A stretch of 64,000 nucleotides of DNA from the NCBI GenBank assembly GCA_033064195.1, contig JARBJD010000045.1, forward strand, positions 186,001 to 250,000. The letters run 5' to 3'. This document shows, in pieces, positions 11,757 through 22,234 of the stretch. Within the stretch, counting starts at the first letter, position 1. Each line of letters starts with the position of its first letter. Below the pieces are notes generated by a model, which made no database searches, had not been told where the DNA came from, and saw only the letters and a program-made list of their open reading frames with translations. This DNA is from Blattamonas nauphoetae. Its lineage: Eukaryota; Preaxostyla; Oxymonadida. A program made the translations under genes and the position numbers.

Positions 11757-14216
11757 ATGTCTCAAGAGGAACAGTTTCGTGAACTATTCAAGACCAGATT
11801 GCAAGAATTGAGGGGTTTGGACAGACGTTTGCTAGCTGAGGTTATTCTGGTATGTTCTGAGGTCAGGCGACCTCAGCTCCCATTTTCAGAGCTGAGGTCA
11901 GTTTCCTATTTCGGAGTTTCTATTTTTCTCATTTCACTCATCGAAGTTTCATCCAATCTTTCAATGAATCGTCCGAAGACATCTCAACAAACTCTTCTAC
12001 AGTGTCTCTTGCGAGTCGAACAACGACGACTCATGACATCTCAAGAATCTTCACGAATTGATCGTGATGATGATGACGACAACTTGATTCCCGTCTCTGG
12101 TCACGGTGATCAAGAGCAAGCCTCTCAAGAGGAGAATGATCAAACAGGTCCAGAAGAAACACCAGAAAGTCATCCCATCACCGCTTCAGCACGTTTAAGG
12201 CACCTCTACCCAAGTTGGATTGCTCGGCCTGAATGTCAAGATTCGGACAACAAGTCAATATTTATACTGCAAGAAAGCGGCATTTTCTGCAGAATCTGTT
12301 CAAGTTTACCACAATTTCTTCGTTCGACTCGAAAAGAATACGTAACCAAACCATCGAATCCATGTCACCCCCACAGTTTGCTCGACCATTTGACAAGTGG
12401 AATTCACTGTGAAGCTCTGAAAATATGGAAGGATCAACATCGATGCGAGCAAGCCGATCATAGTCCAGTTGATGCAAGAGGACTTCATCAACACAGAATG
12501 AATGAAGTTCAAGCCGTCAATTTTATTGCGCATCGAAGAAATGCTGTTGAACAGTTTCAACCAACCACTGACCTTCTGAACTCCGTCTCGAACAAACATT
12601 TTATTGGGAAAAATCAAACCTCCAACTCACGCAAATTTTGGTCGATTGCAGAAACGATAGATGTCCTCTTTCAAAAGAAAAGGACAGCTGGGATTACCAA
12701 AACGATTCCATTGGCTGCGACAATTGATACGTCCACTGATTTCACATCCACAACAATGCTATGCGTAAATCTCAGATTTCTTGTTGAGGGAAAAATGGAG
12801 GTGCTCCTTGTTGGCTTAGAAGAGATGTCTGAAGGCTCCAACGGAGTCCAGCTCTTCCAATCATTTCTTTCAGTGATAACTGAGGCAGACCTCCAATTGG
12901 GACAGATAGTGTGTGTCACCACAGATGGTGACCCGGCTATGGTCGGCGCTCAAAAGGGGTTCCTCGCCCAACTCCGTGCTGCAAATCCACTCCTACTTCA
13001 TCATCACTGCCAGTCTCACCGCTTGCATTTGAGCCTGCAACACTCCTTCGATGACAAATCAAAACCGGAATGGCAGGTCAATATCAACAATTGCATTCGA
13101 TTCATCAATTCAATTACTCGATCTCACTCGAAAAAGACAGCTTTTCAACTTGAACTTCGAAAAAGAAGGCTCCCAGAAATGAAATTATCGAAGCCATGCA
13201 AAGTTCGTTGGAACACATTTCACAGATCCGTTTCCCAAACGATTCACTTCTCCAACGTCATCATCTCGATTCATAGGACGGATCCAGATCCAAAGACTGC
13301 TCAACTCTGTGTCTTCTTTCAGAATCCTACAAATTTCCTCCGCTCCGCATCTCTTGATTATATCCTCGAAAAGACATCTATCCCATTGAAGAATATGCAA
13401 TCTGCTGAATTATCGCTGTCTGAAAGCCGTGAAATAGTTATGAAACTGATTCAACAACTCGAGGGATGCAATCCAGAAGTGATCAACGACCAACTGATCC
13501 AGAAGATGAAAACACAGGGCTTTGATGAAGATAGGGGGTTGGTTGACGACATGACTCGTGAACGCCTCGAAATGGGACAAGTGCTCTCATCTGAACTTCA
13601 CAAGTCTTTCTTCTCCCCGGATTGTATGACAGACTTTAATTTCCTTTCACACGAGTATCTCCTTCTACCAATCACTCCAATCACCGATCAACCATTTCTC
13701 CAGGCCGCTTCGACTTTCAAGCGATTTGTGCCACCGCTGATTCAACTGTACACTACAGCGCATTGGCACTTCATGAAGACTCAATATCAACTCTATTTCA
13801 GTTCAAGCGAACGCACGCCCACACAAATCCTGAATCTCCTTCTGAGTAATGAACATTTCAAAACTTGTTCGGCAGCTCTTCCCGTGCTACTCGCGATCAA
13901 GACAATATCTGCGACGTCAGTATCAACTGAACGTGAGTTTTCTATTCTGCACTACACGAAAAGAAAAGAACGATCTCGACTGTCCACACAACATCTCGCA
14001 ATCTTGACCAGAATTTCCCACAACTCCCCAGAACTGCTATCATCGGACGAAATTGACATGATATTATCGGAAAGATGGATTCATACCAATATCAGAAAAG
14101 AAAAGAGAGATCAACCAGATATAGATGCCTCGGAGGACGAAACTGTCGAAAAGACAATTCGAGTGGACAAACGACCTGAGTTCCGCTTGTTAAGTCCTCC
14201 CATTCAACCATCATAA
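11757..14216 (+). CDS. hAT transposase, apparently intact (hAT-1)
   Basis: The frame is open over 2.4 kb; the ATG at 11757 (MSQEEQF) is my preferred start, though an upstream in-frame start exists at 11709. Order of parts: an N-terminal Cys-rich segment (FCRICSSLPQFLRS), the first catalytic Asp in IDTSTDFTS, the second in TTDGDPAMVG, then HCQSHRLHL (the hAT C..H motif), KVRWNTFH, and the catalytic Glu in STEREFS within the C-terminal dimerisation region (ALPVLLAIKTISATSVSTE). The protein cuts and joins hAT ends and gives 8-bp duplications. An ACCTCAGCTC/GAGCTGAGGT hairpin near 11875-11905 lies in the frame and may mark a short intron with 3' end TTTTCAG. The region just upstream (11640-11700) resembles the 324-bp MITE at 43672, so this copy may be the source of that MITE family. 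I could not fix the outer ends. Confidence 0.8.
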   Translation: MSQEEQFRELFKTRLQELRGLDRRLLAEVILVCSEVRRPQLPFSELRSVSYFGVSIFLISLIEVSSNLSMNRPKTSQQTLLQCLLRVEQRRLMTSQESSRIDRDDDDDNLIPVSGHGDQEQASQEENDQTGPEETPESHPITASARLRHLYPSWIARPECQDSDNKSIFILQESGIFCRICSSLPQFLRSTRKEYVTKPSNPCHPHSLLDHLTSGIHCEALKIWKDQHRCEQADHSPVDARGLHQHRMNEVQAVNFIAHRRNAVEQFQPTTDLLNSVSNKHFIGKNQTSNSRKFWSIAETIDVLFQKKRTAGITKTIPLAATIDTSTDFTSTTMLCVNLRFLVEGKMEVLLVGLEEMSEGSNGVQLFQSFLSVITEADLQLGQIVCVTTDGDPAMVGAQKGFLAQLRAANPLLLHHHCQSHRLHLSLQHSFDDKSKPEWQVNINNCIRFINSITRSHSKKTAFQLELRKRRLPEMKLSKPCKVRWNTFHRSVSQTIHFSNVIISIHRTDPDPKTAQLCVFFQNPTNFLRSASLDYILEKTSIPLKNMQSAELSLSESREIVMKLIQQLEGCNPEVINDQLIQKMKTQGFDEDRGLVDDMTRERLEMGQVLSSELHKSFFSPDCMTDFNFLSHEYLLLPITPITDQPFLQAASTFKRFVPPLIQLYTTAHWHFMKTQYQLYFSSSERTPTQILNLLLSNEHFKTCSAALPVLLAIKTISATSVSTEREFSILHYTKRKERSRLSTQHLAILTRISHNSPELLSSDEIDMILSERWIHTNIRKEKRDQPDIDASEDETVEKTIRVDKRPEFRLLSPPIQPS

Positions 14217-14380
14217 CGACAGGAATCCACACCAATCGACGATCTGCTCCAAATGATGAATACACAAAAAAAGGCAAAACTGAAAGCAAAACCATTCGAA
14301 CCAGTCTAAACACAGGAAGGAAGTATCTCGGAATTACAGAACAGAGAAGATCGATTGAATCAGATTCGGATCTCATCAAT

Positions 14381-16622
14381 GACTTTTCTATCCAAAAACG
14401 GTCAGGCGTTTTTATTCACAAAAACATCGATTTCAACAGTTGTCATCCCAATCAGACCAAAAAACACTCAGATTTAGAATTCCTCTGTAAAGAACATTCA
14501 AAGTCAAAACTCTACCCAAAGTGGATTCAGAACGAAAGAACTGCATTTTCAGATGGAAATTCCTGTTTCAAACTCGAACAAGATGGCATCATTTGTCGTA
14601 TTTGCAACAGATATCGAACGTTTTTAGGGAATTCTCGCGGAGAATACGTTTCTGTGGTCGCCCATCCGTATGCAACATCTCAACTGTACTCCCACCTTGA
14701 AACCGATACCCATCTACAAGCTGTTGGAATGTGGGAACGGAATGCAAACATCAGCGAAATAGCAATCTCTCAGCAAGATCGTCGTGGACTGACGATCCAT
14801 CGTCAAAACCAAGTACGAGCCGTCCACTCGATCGCAAAGAATGGCTATTCGGTGAATAAGTTTAAAACACAAACCAACCTACTAAATTCAACGAATAACA
14901 AACATTTTGTCAGTGCCTCTGACTCGTCGGATTTTCGGTTGTTCTGGCGGACAGCCGAGTCAATCGATATCATATACCACGAAAAGATCATCCAAACAAT
15001 CACCACCACAACTCCGTTATCGTTAATGTTGGACACATCGACTGATTGTTCCTCCTCCACTGTACTCTGTTGCAATCTTCGCTTTTATCAAATAAGAACA
15101 AGGTTGAGACGGTATTATTAGGGCTCCACGACATGGATGAGGGCGCAAAGGGGATTCAACTTTACATGGCAATCGAAACGATCCTGGCCCTAAATGGAAT
15201 TTCAGTCAACCAACTCATATCCGTCACATCTGACGGTGATCCTGCTATGGTCGGACATCAGTCAGGTTTCGTGAAGTTCATCAAAGAAAAGAACAGGGCG
15301 ATAGTGCATGTGCATTGCGGTGCTCACCGATTTCAATTATGTTTGAAGGATACGTTCGAATCAACAACTCATCCTTATTCAAAAGGCCTCATTCATGATG
15401 CAATTGCGTTCGTTCATCGAATAACAAAATCTCACTCAAGGCAAAAGCGTTGAAGAAAAACTGGCGGAGGATCAACTTCCTGATCGCAAACTTACCAAAC
15501 CAGTAAAGACACGGTGGTCAACTTGCCACACGGTGATTGAAGAATCATTGAAATACTGTGACGTGATCATCGCCATCATTCAATCAGAAATTGACGAGAA
15601 GGCGAAGTATCTCGTTCACATCTTCTCCAATCCAGAAAATCAATTAAGATTGGCCTCCATCCTTCTTATCCTAGATCAAACCACTGTTCCTATCCATATC
15701 CTTCAAAAATGAATTATCTCTCGCCGAGGCCAAAGAAGCGGTCTCCACACTCAAAATGTTCCTATCATCACTCACAAGGGAATATGTGGCAGAAGAATTA
15801 CAGAAAAGATGACTGCATTTGGGAGGGCTGGATTTCAACCCTTCCTCAACGATACGATTACAGAATGCCTGAAAATGGCAAAAACACTCGTTGAAAGTCT
15901 GAATGTCAGGTTTCATCAGCCTGATGACACCGCAGATCTGTATTTCCTGTCTCATCACTTTCTCACTCGTCCGGACACAGCTCTTACCGACAACGTGATC
16001 CTGAAATTCTTTCAAAGATTCAAAACATTTGTCCCTAAAAAATTGCATCCGCATGTGCTTGCTCACTGGCATCACATGAAATCAGTATATCAACTTCACT
16101 ATCAAGCAGTATTTCAACCACCTTCGGCCATCCTTAACCTTCTTCTCAATGATTCGAACTTTCAAGCAGACACGGCAATTCTCCCGCTCCTCAAAACGCT
16201 CAAGACCATTTCATCCACTACCGTCGAAACGGAACGAACATTTTCAATACTCCATTTCACTAAACGTAAAGATAGGATGAAAATGAGCGTACATCATCTT
16301 CAGATCCTCACTCGAATCAACCTGAACTCACCAGCAATCTTGTCCGAAAATGAGATTCAGGATATCTTAACCAACAGAAATCAAAGAGCTCTTCCAATCC
16401 GAAAGCAAAAAAGATCAACATATATCCTAGAAACAGATTCCGGCGACACCACAGAGAACACCTCCGACAGCGATTCGGATGATGTTTGACGCAAGATTCT
16501 TAATTGTCACTTCAAATTTGTTCAGTATCTTAGAAGTGAAATGCATTACAAAACGAAATCACGAGTGAGTCTAGGATCAGATCAAAATCCGTCGGATCAG
16601 TCGGATCCTGATCAGAAGCCTG
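14381..16622 (+). pseudogene. hAT transposase pseudogene (hAT-2) with its 3' terminus
   Basis: It lies directly downstream of hAT-1 in the same direction and is a divergent relative. Recognisable parts are IICRICNRYRTFLGNSR, LMLDTSTDCSSSTV, SDGDPAMVGHQSGF, HCGAHRFQL, KTRWSTCH and TVETERTFSILHFTKRK. These are spread over at least three frames (pieces 14654-15121, 15046-15453, about 15460-15705, 15809-16489), so several frameshifts or stops have accumulated. The right end, TCAGAAGCCTG at 16612-16622, has GATC-rich subterminal repeats. It matches the end of the 520-bp MITE at 39840-40359, so that MITE belongs to this family. The left end was not found and may have been lost when hAT-1 arrived. 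Confidence 0.75.
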
Positions 16623-16849
16623 AACATTCTCGACAGGTCCTCAATCCAACTTCATGATGGCCTTTCATTGCTCATCGTGTGAGTCGGTTTTTTTGACATC
16701 ATTAAAACGTTCGACGGTCACAACAAAACCGACAAATAAACACTCTTGCCACGGCTTGATTTGCAATCTCAAAAATGCTATTCAATCATGCCATACACCA
16801 ATTCTTGAGAAAGGTCGATTCATTTCTCAACCATGAGAGGAGATTGGTT

Positions 16850-17290
16850 TTGAATGTTGGTCTTCGTCCTTTTGAATGATGTCAAAAAAACTGGCCCATG
16901 TCGATAAAACAATAATCGTCATCCCAACTCCAGCAAGCGATTGTGAAGGTCCCTTCTCTCAGCTTCGCTTCATTCACCCAACAAAATCAAATGGGCTACA
17001 ATTCTTGACAAAGAGTTTCCGAATGGAATAGACTGATTACGTACGAGAGAAGTCAAGTTGAACGATTCTTTGGCCGAATGAAATCAATCTGGTTGAGAAA
17101 TACTGGGAAATACGATGGCAATTTGGAAAGAAGTGACATCAATGTGACAAACGCCGTTTGGCTCACAAACAACCACATCGACAGTTTCACTCGCTACGCA
17201 ATTCCAGTCGACTTCGACACTCAGGCTCTTGACCAATCGACAGTCACAGACCGATTGGACAACCAATAGGGAGCTATTTCGAGAAAAGCT
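16850..17290 (+). pseudogene. DDE transposase C-terminal scrap, perhaps Harbinger/ISL2EU-like
   Basis: The reading VERFFGRMKSIWL followed about 30 residues later by NAVWLTNNHID resembles the C-terminal end of DDE_Tnp_4 (Harbinger or ISL2EU) transposases, where a VE..FGR.K motif carries the catalytic Glu. No complete catalytic core precedes it in one frame. The assignment rests on one motif and could be wrong. The 16623-16850 stretch before it holds only short frames. Confidence 0.33.
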
Positions 17291-17416
17291 GATGTGCCAC
17301 CTAATTCCATGTGACACCGTCGAACTCTTGGCGTGGTCCATAGAAGCGCGAGCCCAAGAAATCCAACCCGACACAAGTTCAAAAATCATGATGCAGAAAA
17401 GAAGGAGTGAAGTGGG

Positions 17417-18040
17417 TCAATGGTCAGTCGCGATCCATAAATTCATTCGAGCTTGGAGGTCGAGAACGTCGACGTAATCTTCTTCTGGCTCGTCAGCGTC
17501 GGGGGTGTCGGAAGTATAGTGCAAGACACGGTCAACCAGTTGTTCGAAAGTGATGAGGTCCTTCCGGCGGACCATCCAGTACGCAAGAGAATCGACCAGA
17601 TAGAATTGTCTTACCCCAAAATTGTGAAGAGAAGCACGAAGCTGTGAGCACATCGACTCTACGGTGTTTATACACGCTTTGGAAACAGGGTCAACCATTT
17701 TTTCGAGTGGTTGACCTTTCGATGTGTGCAACCCTCACTCCACCAACGGTCCTTTCAATTCCCCCAAAGATCCAAATCTGCTTCTTCGTTCGTCCTCCAC
17801 CATATTTCCTCTTTCTCCTACACCAATCAGGATGTGAGTGTGTTTCGCAGATAATCCAACCGATAAAAGCAGGAGACTCATAACCATATTTTCGAGTGGT
17901 ATATGTGAATTGAAAACTGTTGTCCCATGGTAGATTGATTGTTCCTTAGTGCAGCCATGACATCTATAGTAGAGTTTTTTTTTATCCACAAAATGCAATA
18001 GAATTTTGCACCTTCGACAACGAGGTGGAACATGTTCGAA
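17417..18040 (-). pseudogene. Merlin/IS1595-like transposase relic
   Basis: On the minus strand a zinc-ribbon pattern (CRRCK ... YYRCHGC) is followed by GTTVFNSHIPLE, the layout seen at the start of IS1016/Merlin and ISXO2-like transposases. Further on, a second frame (17417-17731) contains NTVESMCSQLR and YLVDSLAYWMVRRK, like the C-terminal end of the same family, where the catalytic Glu follows N.(V/I). The middle catalytic part is missing or unreadable and the pieces are in different frames, so the copy is dead. Confidence 0.5.
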
Positions 18041-18559
18041 TCTTGCTTTAAAGCATTCCCAGGCACTTTCAGTGTGTGCAAAAAGGGAATGAGAACGGAT
18101 TCCGATTGTTGTTTCGACAAACCGCGTTTTTTCAACGATTCCAAATACCTTTTTTTTTCTTTTTTTTCACTTTTATTAAAATCGGTCCACAGGTTGTGGA
18201 GATCCGATTTGAACACAAGAAAAAAGCGGCCAAGATTCTAATATTCAACTTTTTTCTATATTTTGCCAATATTTGTGTTTTTTTTTCAGAAAAATAGACT
18301 ATTTATTGACCTGATCACACCTCGAGTCGCCAAATCAAAAAAAGATTGTTTAAACCAACCAAAAAGACAGAAAACAGAACAATTGATCATAATAACAGAA
18401 TACGTAGAAGATGACACAAGCACGATCCCACAACAAATCTTGTTCTAATGACAATTGTTTTGATACAAGAGACAACCACAATCAAATCAAACAAAATAAT
18501 CTCTCTCACACCGTCCGGCAACATTTATCGATATCACCAATAGGTGCTTTTTTCAGGAA
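18041..18559. other. A/T-rich non-coding stretch
   Basis: Long T runs and short frames only. The segment 18171-18202 contains, on the minus strand, the CACAACC...CCGATTTT motif that also occurs in family A MITEs and in the Polinton terminal repeats, so it is probably another MITE scrap. Confidence 0.4.
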
Positions 18560-18765
18560 AAATCAATATTGGTCAAACTAAGAAAAATATCACATTTTTG
18601 AGTTTTACTCCCACGCAATCCCGATAATTCATCAAAAAACCCTCTATTGCCCGATGAATAAAATCTTTTGGCAATATCTCAACAACCAGTGAATCAATTT
18701 CGATGACATTTTTCAAAAAAATCTTTTTTTGGTGAAATGAATATTTTGAAAAAAATTTGGAACAA
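18560..18765. repeat. Family A MITE fragment
   Basis: The order TTGGTCAAACTAAG, then GCAATATCTCAACAACCAG, then GGTGAAATGAATATTTTG is the same as in the left halves of the copies at 47835 and 49450. No matching right half or TA duplication was found. Confidence 0.6.
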
Positions 18766-18869
18766 AAATTGAGGGTATCTGGGAAGATATGAACAAAGCC
18801 CGTTTTTCGCTTAGAAAAATAACCAAACACATCAAACCTGCAAAACGTCGAACAGATGTGTGTGTTCGA

Positions 18870-19919
18870 TGTGTTCGATGAAACAACCTCCAAAAAGTTA
18901 AGCTCGAAAAGCAGCAAAACCACATACACATTCCGGAGGAGCTGCTACATGTAGAAGACATGCTCATCCTTCATCGCCAGCATGTATCAAAGCAGAGGAA
19001 GGCCATCAAAGAACGGGTTCTGAACTGTGGTGCCGACGAAGTGGAATGTTTCTTGGATTTCAAAGAAAACTTGACTGTACTAATTTGAAACACACAAAGT
19101 AGCAAAGAGTTTTACAAATATCAACAAATAACACACCTTGAAGGTTCCATCCAAACAAACAGCAACGGACATATGGGGGACGATTGGTCGTCACGACACC
19201 TTATTGATTTGAATTCTGTTTTATATGCATTTCATTTTGCACAGGATCGGAAACTTTGTCCATGAGTGAAATGACGACCAATCGTCCTCCATATCAAACA
19301 AGATCTGACACACTATTTGTCCGAACTTCTGAATCACGATGGATTCTTTGTCGTTTCACTCTTGAACAATCTCCTCATGACAGAACCGTTCATTTCTGCC
19401 TCCACAATTTCCTTTGACTTCGATTCAGGGACTCATTTCCGGAACCAAATCGTCCTCAACCGTATGCAAATCCTACCTCAATGGACCTTCGAAACAAGTA
19501 GTTTTATGTTTTGTTTTATCATGAGTGTCATGGAAAGTCCCGAGTGGACTCTTCTTTCGGCGAATTGACCAACCATACCTTCAACAATTCATGCTATTGG
19601 TCTTCCATCAACTAACAGTGCTCTTCAAAACCCGAAATAATTCGTCCTTTCACTTGGATCTGCTCTAAAATTTGCATTTGATGTTTATTCTGATTTCAAA
19701 CTGGATGATTTCCTCACAAGGTGCGAATCACATTTTATGACTGAGTGAAGTGAGCATTTGTTTTCCAGTTCCAAAAAGTCACTATCCATAGACAAATTCC
19801 ATGTCAACATTGGTCACACAGTCTTCCAGTCTTGTAATCCATCCTAACATCTGCGCTTCACGGACACTTTTGGTGGGAATAGGGGGCATAGATTTGAGTT
19901 TGTATTTAAGATTGGCATT
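18870..19919. other. Relic-rich stretch left of the nested hAT
   Basis: A small fold-back (about 19170-19293; ATATGGGGGACGATTGGTCG and its reverse complement) suggests a tiny MITE. An 83-codon frame (19317-19568) has no recognisable domain. The part next to 19920 should be the other half of the pogo-like gene split by the hAT element, because the 8-bp duplication places it adjacent to 45418 before insertion. It reads open for only about 25 codons. Confidence 0.4.
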
Positions 19920-20068
19920 GACATAGACAGGGGTTGGATTGTGATCCGTGTGATCCGACCATTGTTTTAGATCCGACCATGGATCCAGGTGCTTGTAGTG
20001 TTTTATTGTATCTCCTCATGTCATTACCGAACAAACAAGGTAAGATAAGACGCTTTTTGAATTGACAA

Positions 20069-20882
20069 TTAAAAATCATTTCGAGTTTCAGAGTCCGTCA
20101 AAGATTCGCTGTCCTGGTCAGGTACAACAGTCCTTCTGGTGTGTCTCTGCTTTAATATGGTTAAAGCCTTTGCGTTCCTTTCGAGGATGATTTCGTCGAT
20201 CTCCTCCACCGAGAGAATCGATGGAGTGATAAGGTAAAGTCTTGCCAAAAGTTGAAGGTGTGGGAGACTCATTTTCGTTCTGTCCTGACTTTTGGTGAAG
20301 TGGAGGATCGAAAAGGTGCGTTCAGTGTCCACAGTTGTCGATACGACTGTTTTCAGGACCCTGACGAGAGATACAAATGGATGATCAGTTTTGTTATCTG
20401 GATCTGTCAACAAATGATCAAGGATGGCTGAAGAAGGCCGTAATGACTCCATCAGTACGTTCGGTGTTCGCGAGATGGAGGAAATTGTGTGTGAAGAAAT
20501 GAAGATCTGATGTGTCCTCCGGGTGTGAAAATCGATCGATGAGTCGATGTTGAAGTGAATCTGCCATCTCAAGATATTCTATGACAATCTGGTCCAGATA
20601 ATCATCACAATTGTGTTTGTTGCATTCATTCATTAATTGTTTCATCTCCTGTTTTACATTTTCAGTAGTGAGTGAGGAGAGGCTACGTTTTAGACTGTTG
20701 ATGGCTTCTTCAACTTCTGCGAGCGATAACACATTTTTCTGAAGAATGACAGAAATCAAATCAGTTCGAGTCAACAAGAGATGGATCGAGGCGAGACGTA
20801 AATATGTTTCCGGTTTGGAAAATACAGCAATCAGAGTTTGTGCTTGTGGATCGGACTCTTCTTGAAGCACTTCGATCAGTAC
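20069..20882 (-). pseudogene. hAT-3 transposase, C-terminal part
   Basis: The frames here correspond to the C-terminal third of the hAT-1 protein. They include STTVDTERTFSILHFTKS (catalytic Glu and dimerisation region) and KMSLPHLQLLARLY, with a frame change near 20440-20550. The coding sequence stops abruptly at the Polinton duplication (20883-20888); the N-terminal part resumes beyond 42781. The transposase had already decayed in places unrelated to the Polinton. Confidence 0.8.
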
Positions 20883-20888
20883 GTCACC

Positions 20889-22198
20889 AGTAGTATAGAA
20901 GGCGAATAGAGAACCACATTGAAAAAGTGGTCGAAAGCACTCTCATTTGTGATTTATTTCACAGTGACTTCGTTAAAATTAATGATTTTCTTCATCAGTT
21001 TGACTCAAAATATTGAAGCAAATTTTTGCACTTTTTCGAAAAATGTGATTACTGTTGTCAATTTTTCTACAAAAATCAACCCGAACTCATTTTGAAACTC
21101 ATTCTAAAATCTCAATGACGATGTGAATCATTGATCAAAAGAAACCGGATCAAAATTGGATGAGTATTCGTGAAGATCTGTGTCAAACACTAATTAAAAA
21201 ATCGAAAATTTTTAAACAATATTTTTTGAAAAATTGGTCATATCTCGACAACCAGCAGAGATCCAGACCTGAAACCACTTGCAATCGATAGCGGACGAAA
21301 ATATACATCTAGGGTAAATTTTGCAAAAACCATTGTTTGAGGAAGCACGAGATTCTGGTGTTTTACAATGGTCCCAGGGTTGCGATCCCTGTGATGGAGC
21401 ATTCATGCGCTCCCCATCGGCCCGTTTCTGGCTTACTGGGCCGGAATTTTCAAGTTTTTTTAATGGTGCTAGCTTTCTCCTCGTTTTTCGCTGAATCCCT
21501 CGAAATTTCATAGTGCTGCAGTCACTACTACGTCTCTCAGGATCCAACTAATCTACTATGACCACGGTCACGGTTTTAGTGAGAATTTCGCCAAAAGTAC
21601 GAAATATGGGGTATTTTCAAAAATGTTGTCAAATCGTCTTCAAATTTCACACAAAGGATGAAGAAATTATGAGAAAACAGAAAAAAATAATTTGGAAAAA
21701 AAATTTTCGTCAGGAGCCAAGATCCCATTTTTGACCCTGTATTTGACTACAGTGAAAATCGATGTTTTTCATTTTCGACAATATTTTCATCCAAGGTCAT
21801 ATCCGATGCGCTCTTTCGATTGCCGCAATTTTTATTGAAATCGGATCGGTGGTTGTCGAGAAAAAATGGTTTCATTTTTTATTTTTTCATTTTTTTATTT
21901 TGTACTAAATGAATGCAACAGTCTTGCCTTTGCAAGGCTTCGAACCCTCGGTGAGAGTCTTGCCTTTGCAAGGCTTCGAACCCTCGGTGAGAGTCTTGCC
22001 TTTGCAAGGCTTCGAACCCTCGGTGAGAGTCTTGCCTCAGCGAGGCTTCGAACCCGACAGGGGTCGAGAAATCTATAACCAAAGACGTCGAACGAATGCA
22101 AAGCAAGCGTTGATCGAGTCGATGAAAAAGGAGAATTGTGAACTCGTTTCTGATTACATTCACGGGTCAACACCGGTGACGTATGTTCATGAAGGCGT
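20889..22198 (+). repeat. Polinton left terminal inverted repeat (1,310 bp)
   Basis: It pairs base for base with 41466-42775 (coordinates sum to 63664) without length change. It contains the start of a small gene with four palindromic repeat units (21921-22072). The motif CGACAACCACCGATCCGATT (minus strand, near 21845) is shared with unrelated MITEs in this window. Confidence 0.92.
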
Positions 22199-22232
22199 GT
22201 CATTTTTGTACTTTCAATTAAAGAACAAATAA
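21909..22232 (+). CDS. Left-terminal-repeat gene with 36-bp palindromic repeats, 107 codons
   Basis: The protein starts MNATVLPLQGFEPSVR, then repeats the 12-residue unit VLPLQGFEPSVR and continues with a divergent unit (VLPQRGFEPDRG) and a basic stretch. The first 96 or so residues lie inside the terminal repeat and are shared with the right-hand copy (41261-41755). The last residues differ because the repeat ends within the gene. A T-rich box with TTTTTTATTTTG sits just before the ATG, as for most genes of the element. Function unknown. The repeats may be insertions of a mobile palindrome rather than a selected protein feature. Confidence 0.5.
   Translation: MNATVLPLQGFEPSVRVLPLQGFEPSVRVLPLQGFEPSVRVLPQRGFEPDRGREIYNQRRRTNAKQALIESMKKENCELVSDYIHGSTPVTYVHEGVSFLYFQLKNK
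21921..22072 (+). repeat. Tandem array of four palindromic units (mirrored at 41592-41743)
   Basis: Three 36-bp units and one variant of about 44 bp. Each has a CTTGC-N4-GCAAG hairpin (CTTGC/GCGAG in the variant, one wobble) followed by GCTTCGAACC. The variant unit adds a second hairpin, TCGA.CCC...GGG.TCGA. Related single units occur at 27623-27666, 30438-30460, 32259-32294 and 32329-32364. Confidence 0.85.
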
Positions 22233-22234
22233 AA

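Noticed and set aside
21212-21547. An open frame of 111 codons in the Polinton terminal repeat (mirror at 42117-42470)
   Set aside because: It has no recognisable features, lacks the T-rich box of the other genes and differs at its end between the two copies; probably chance.
21921-22072. The 36-bp repeats look at first like a CRISPR array
   Set aside because: The units are directly adjacent with no unique spacers, and the sequence is eukaryotic.
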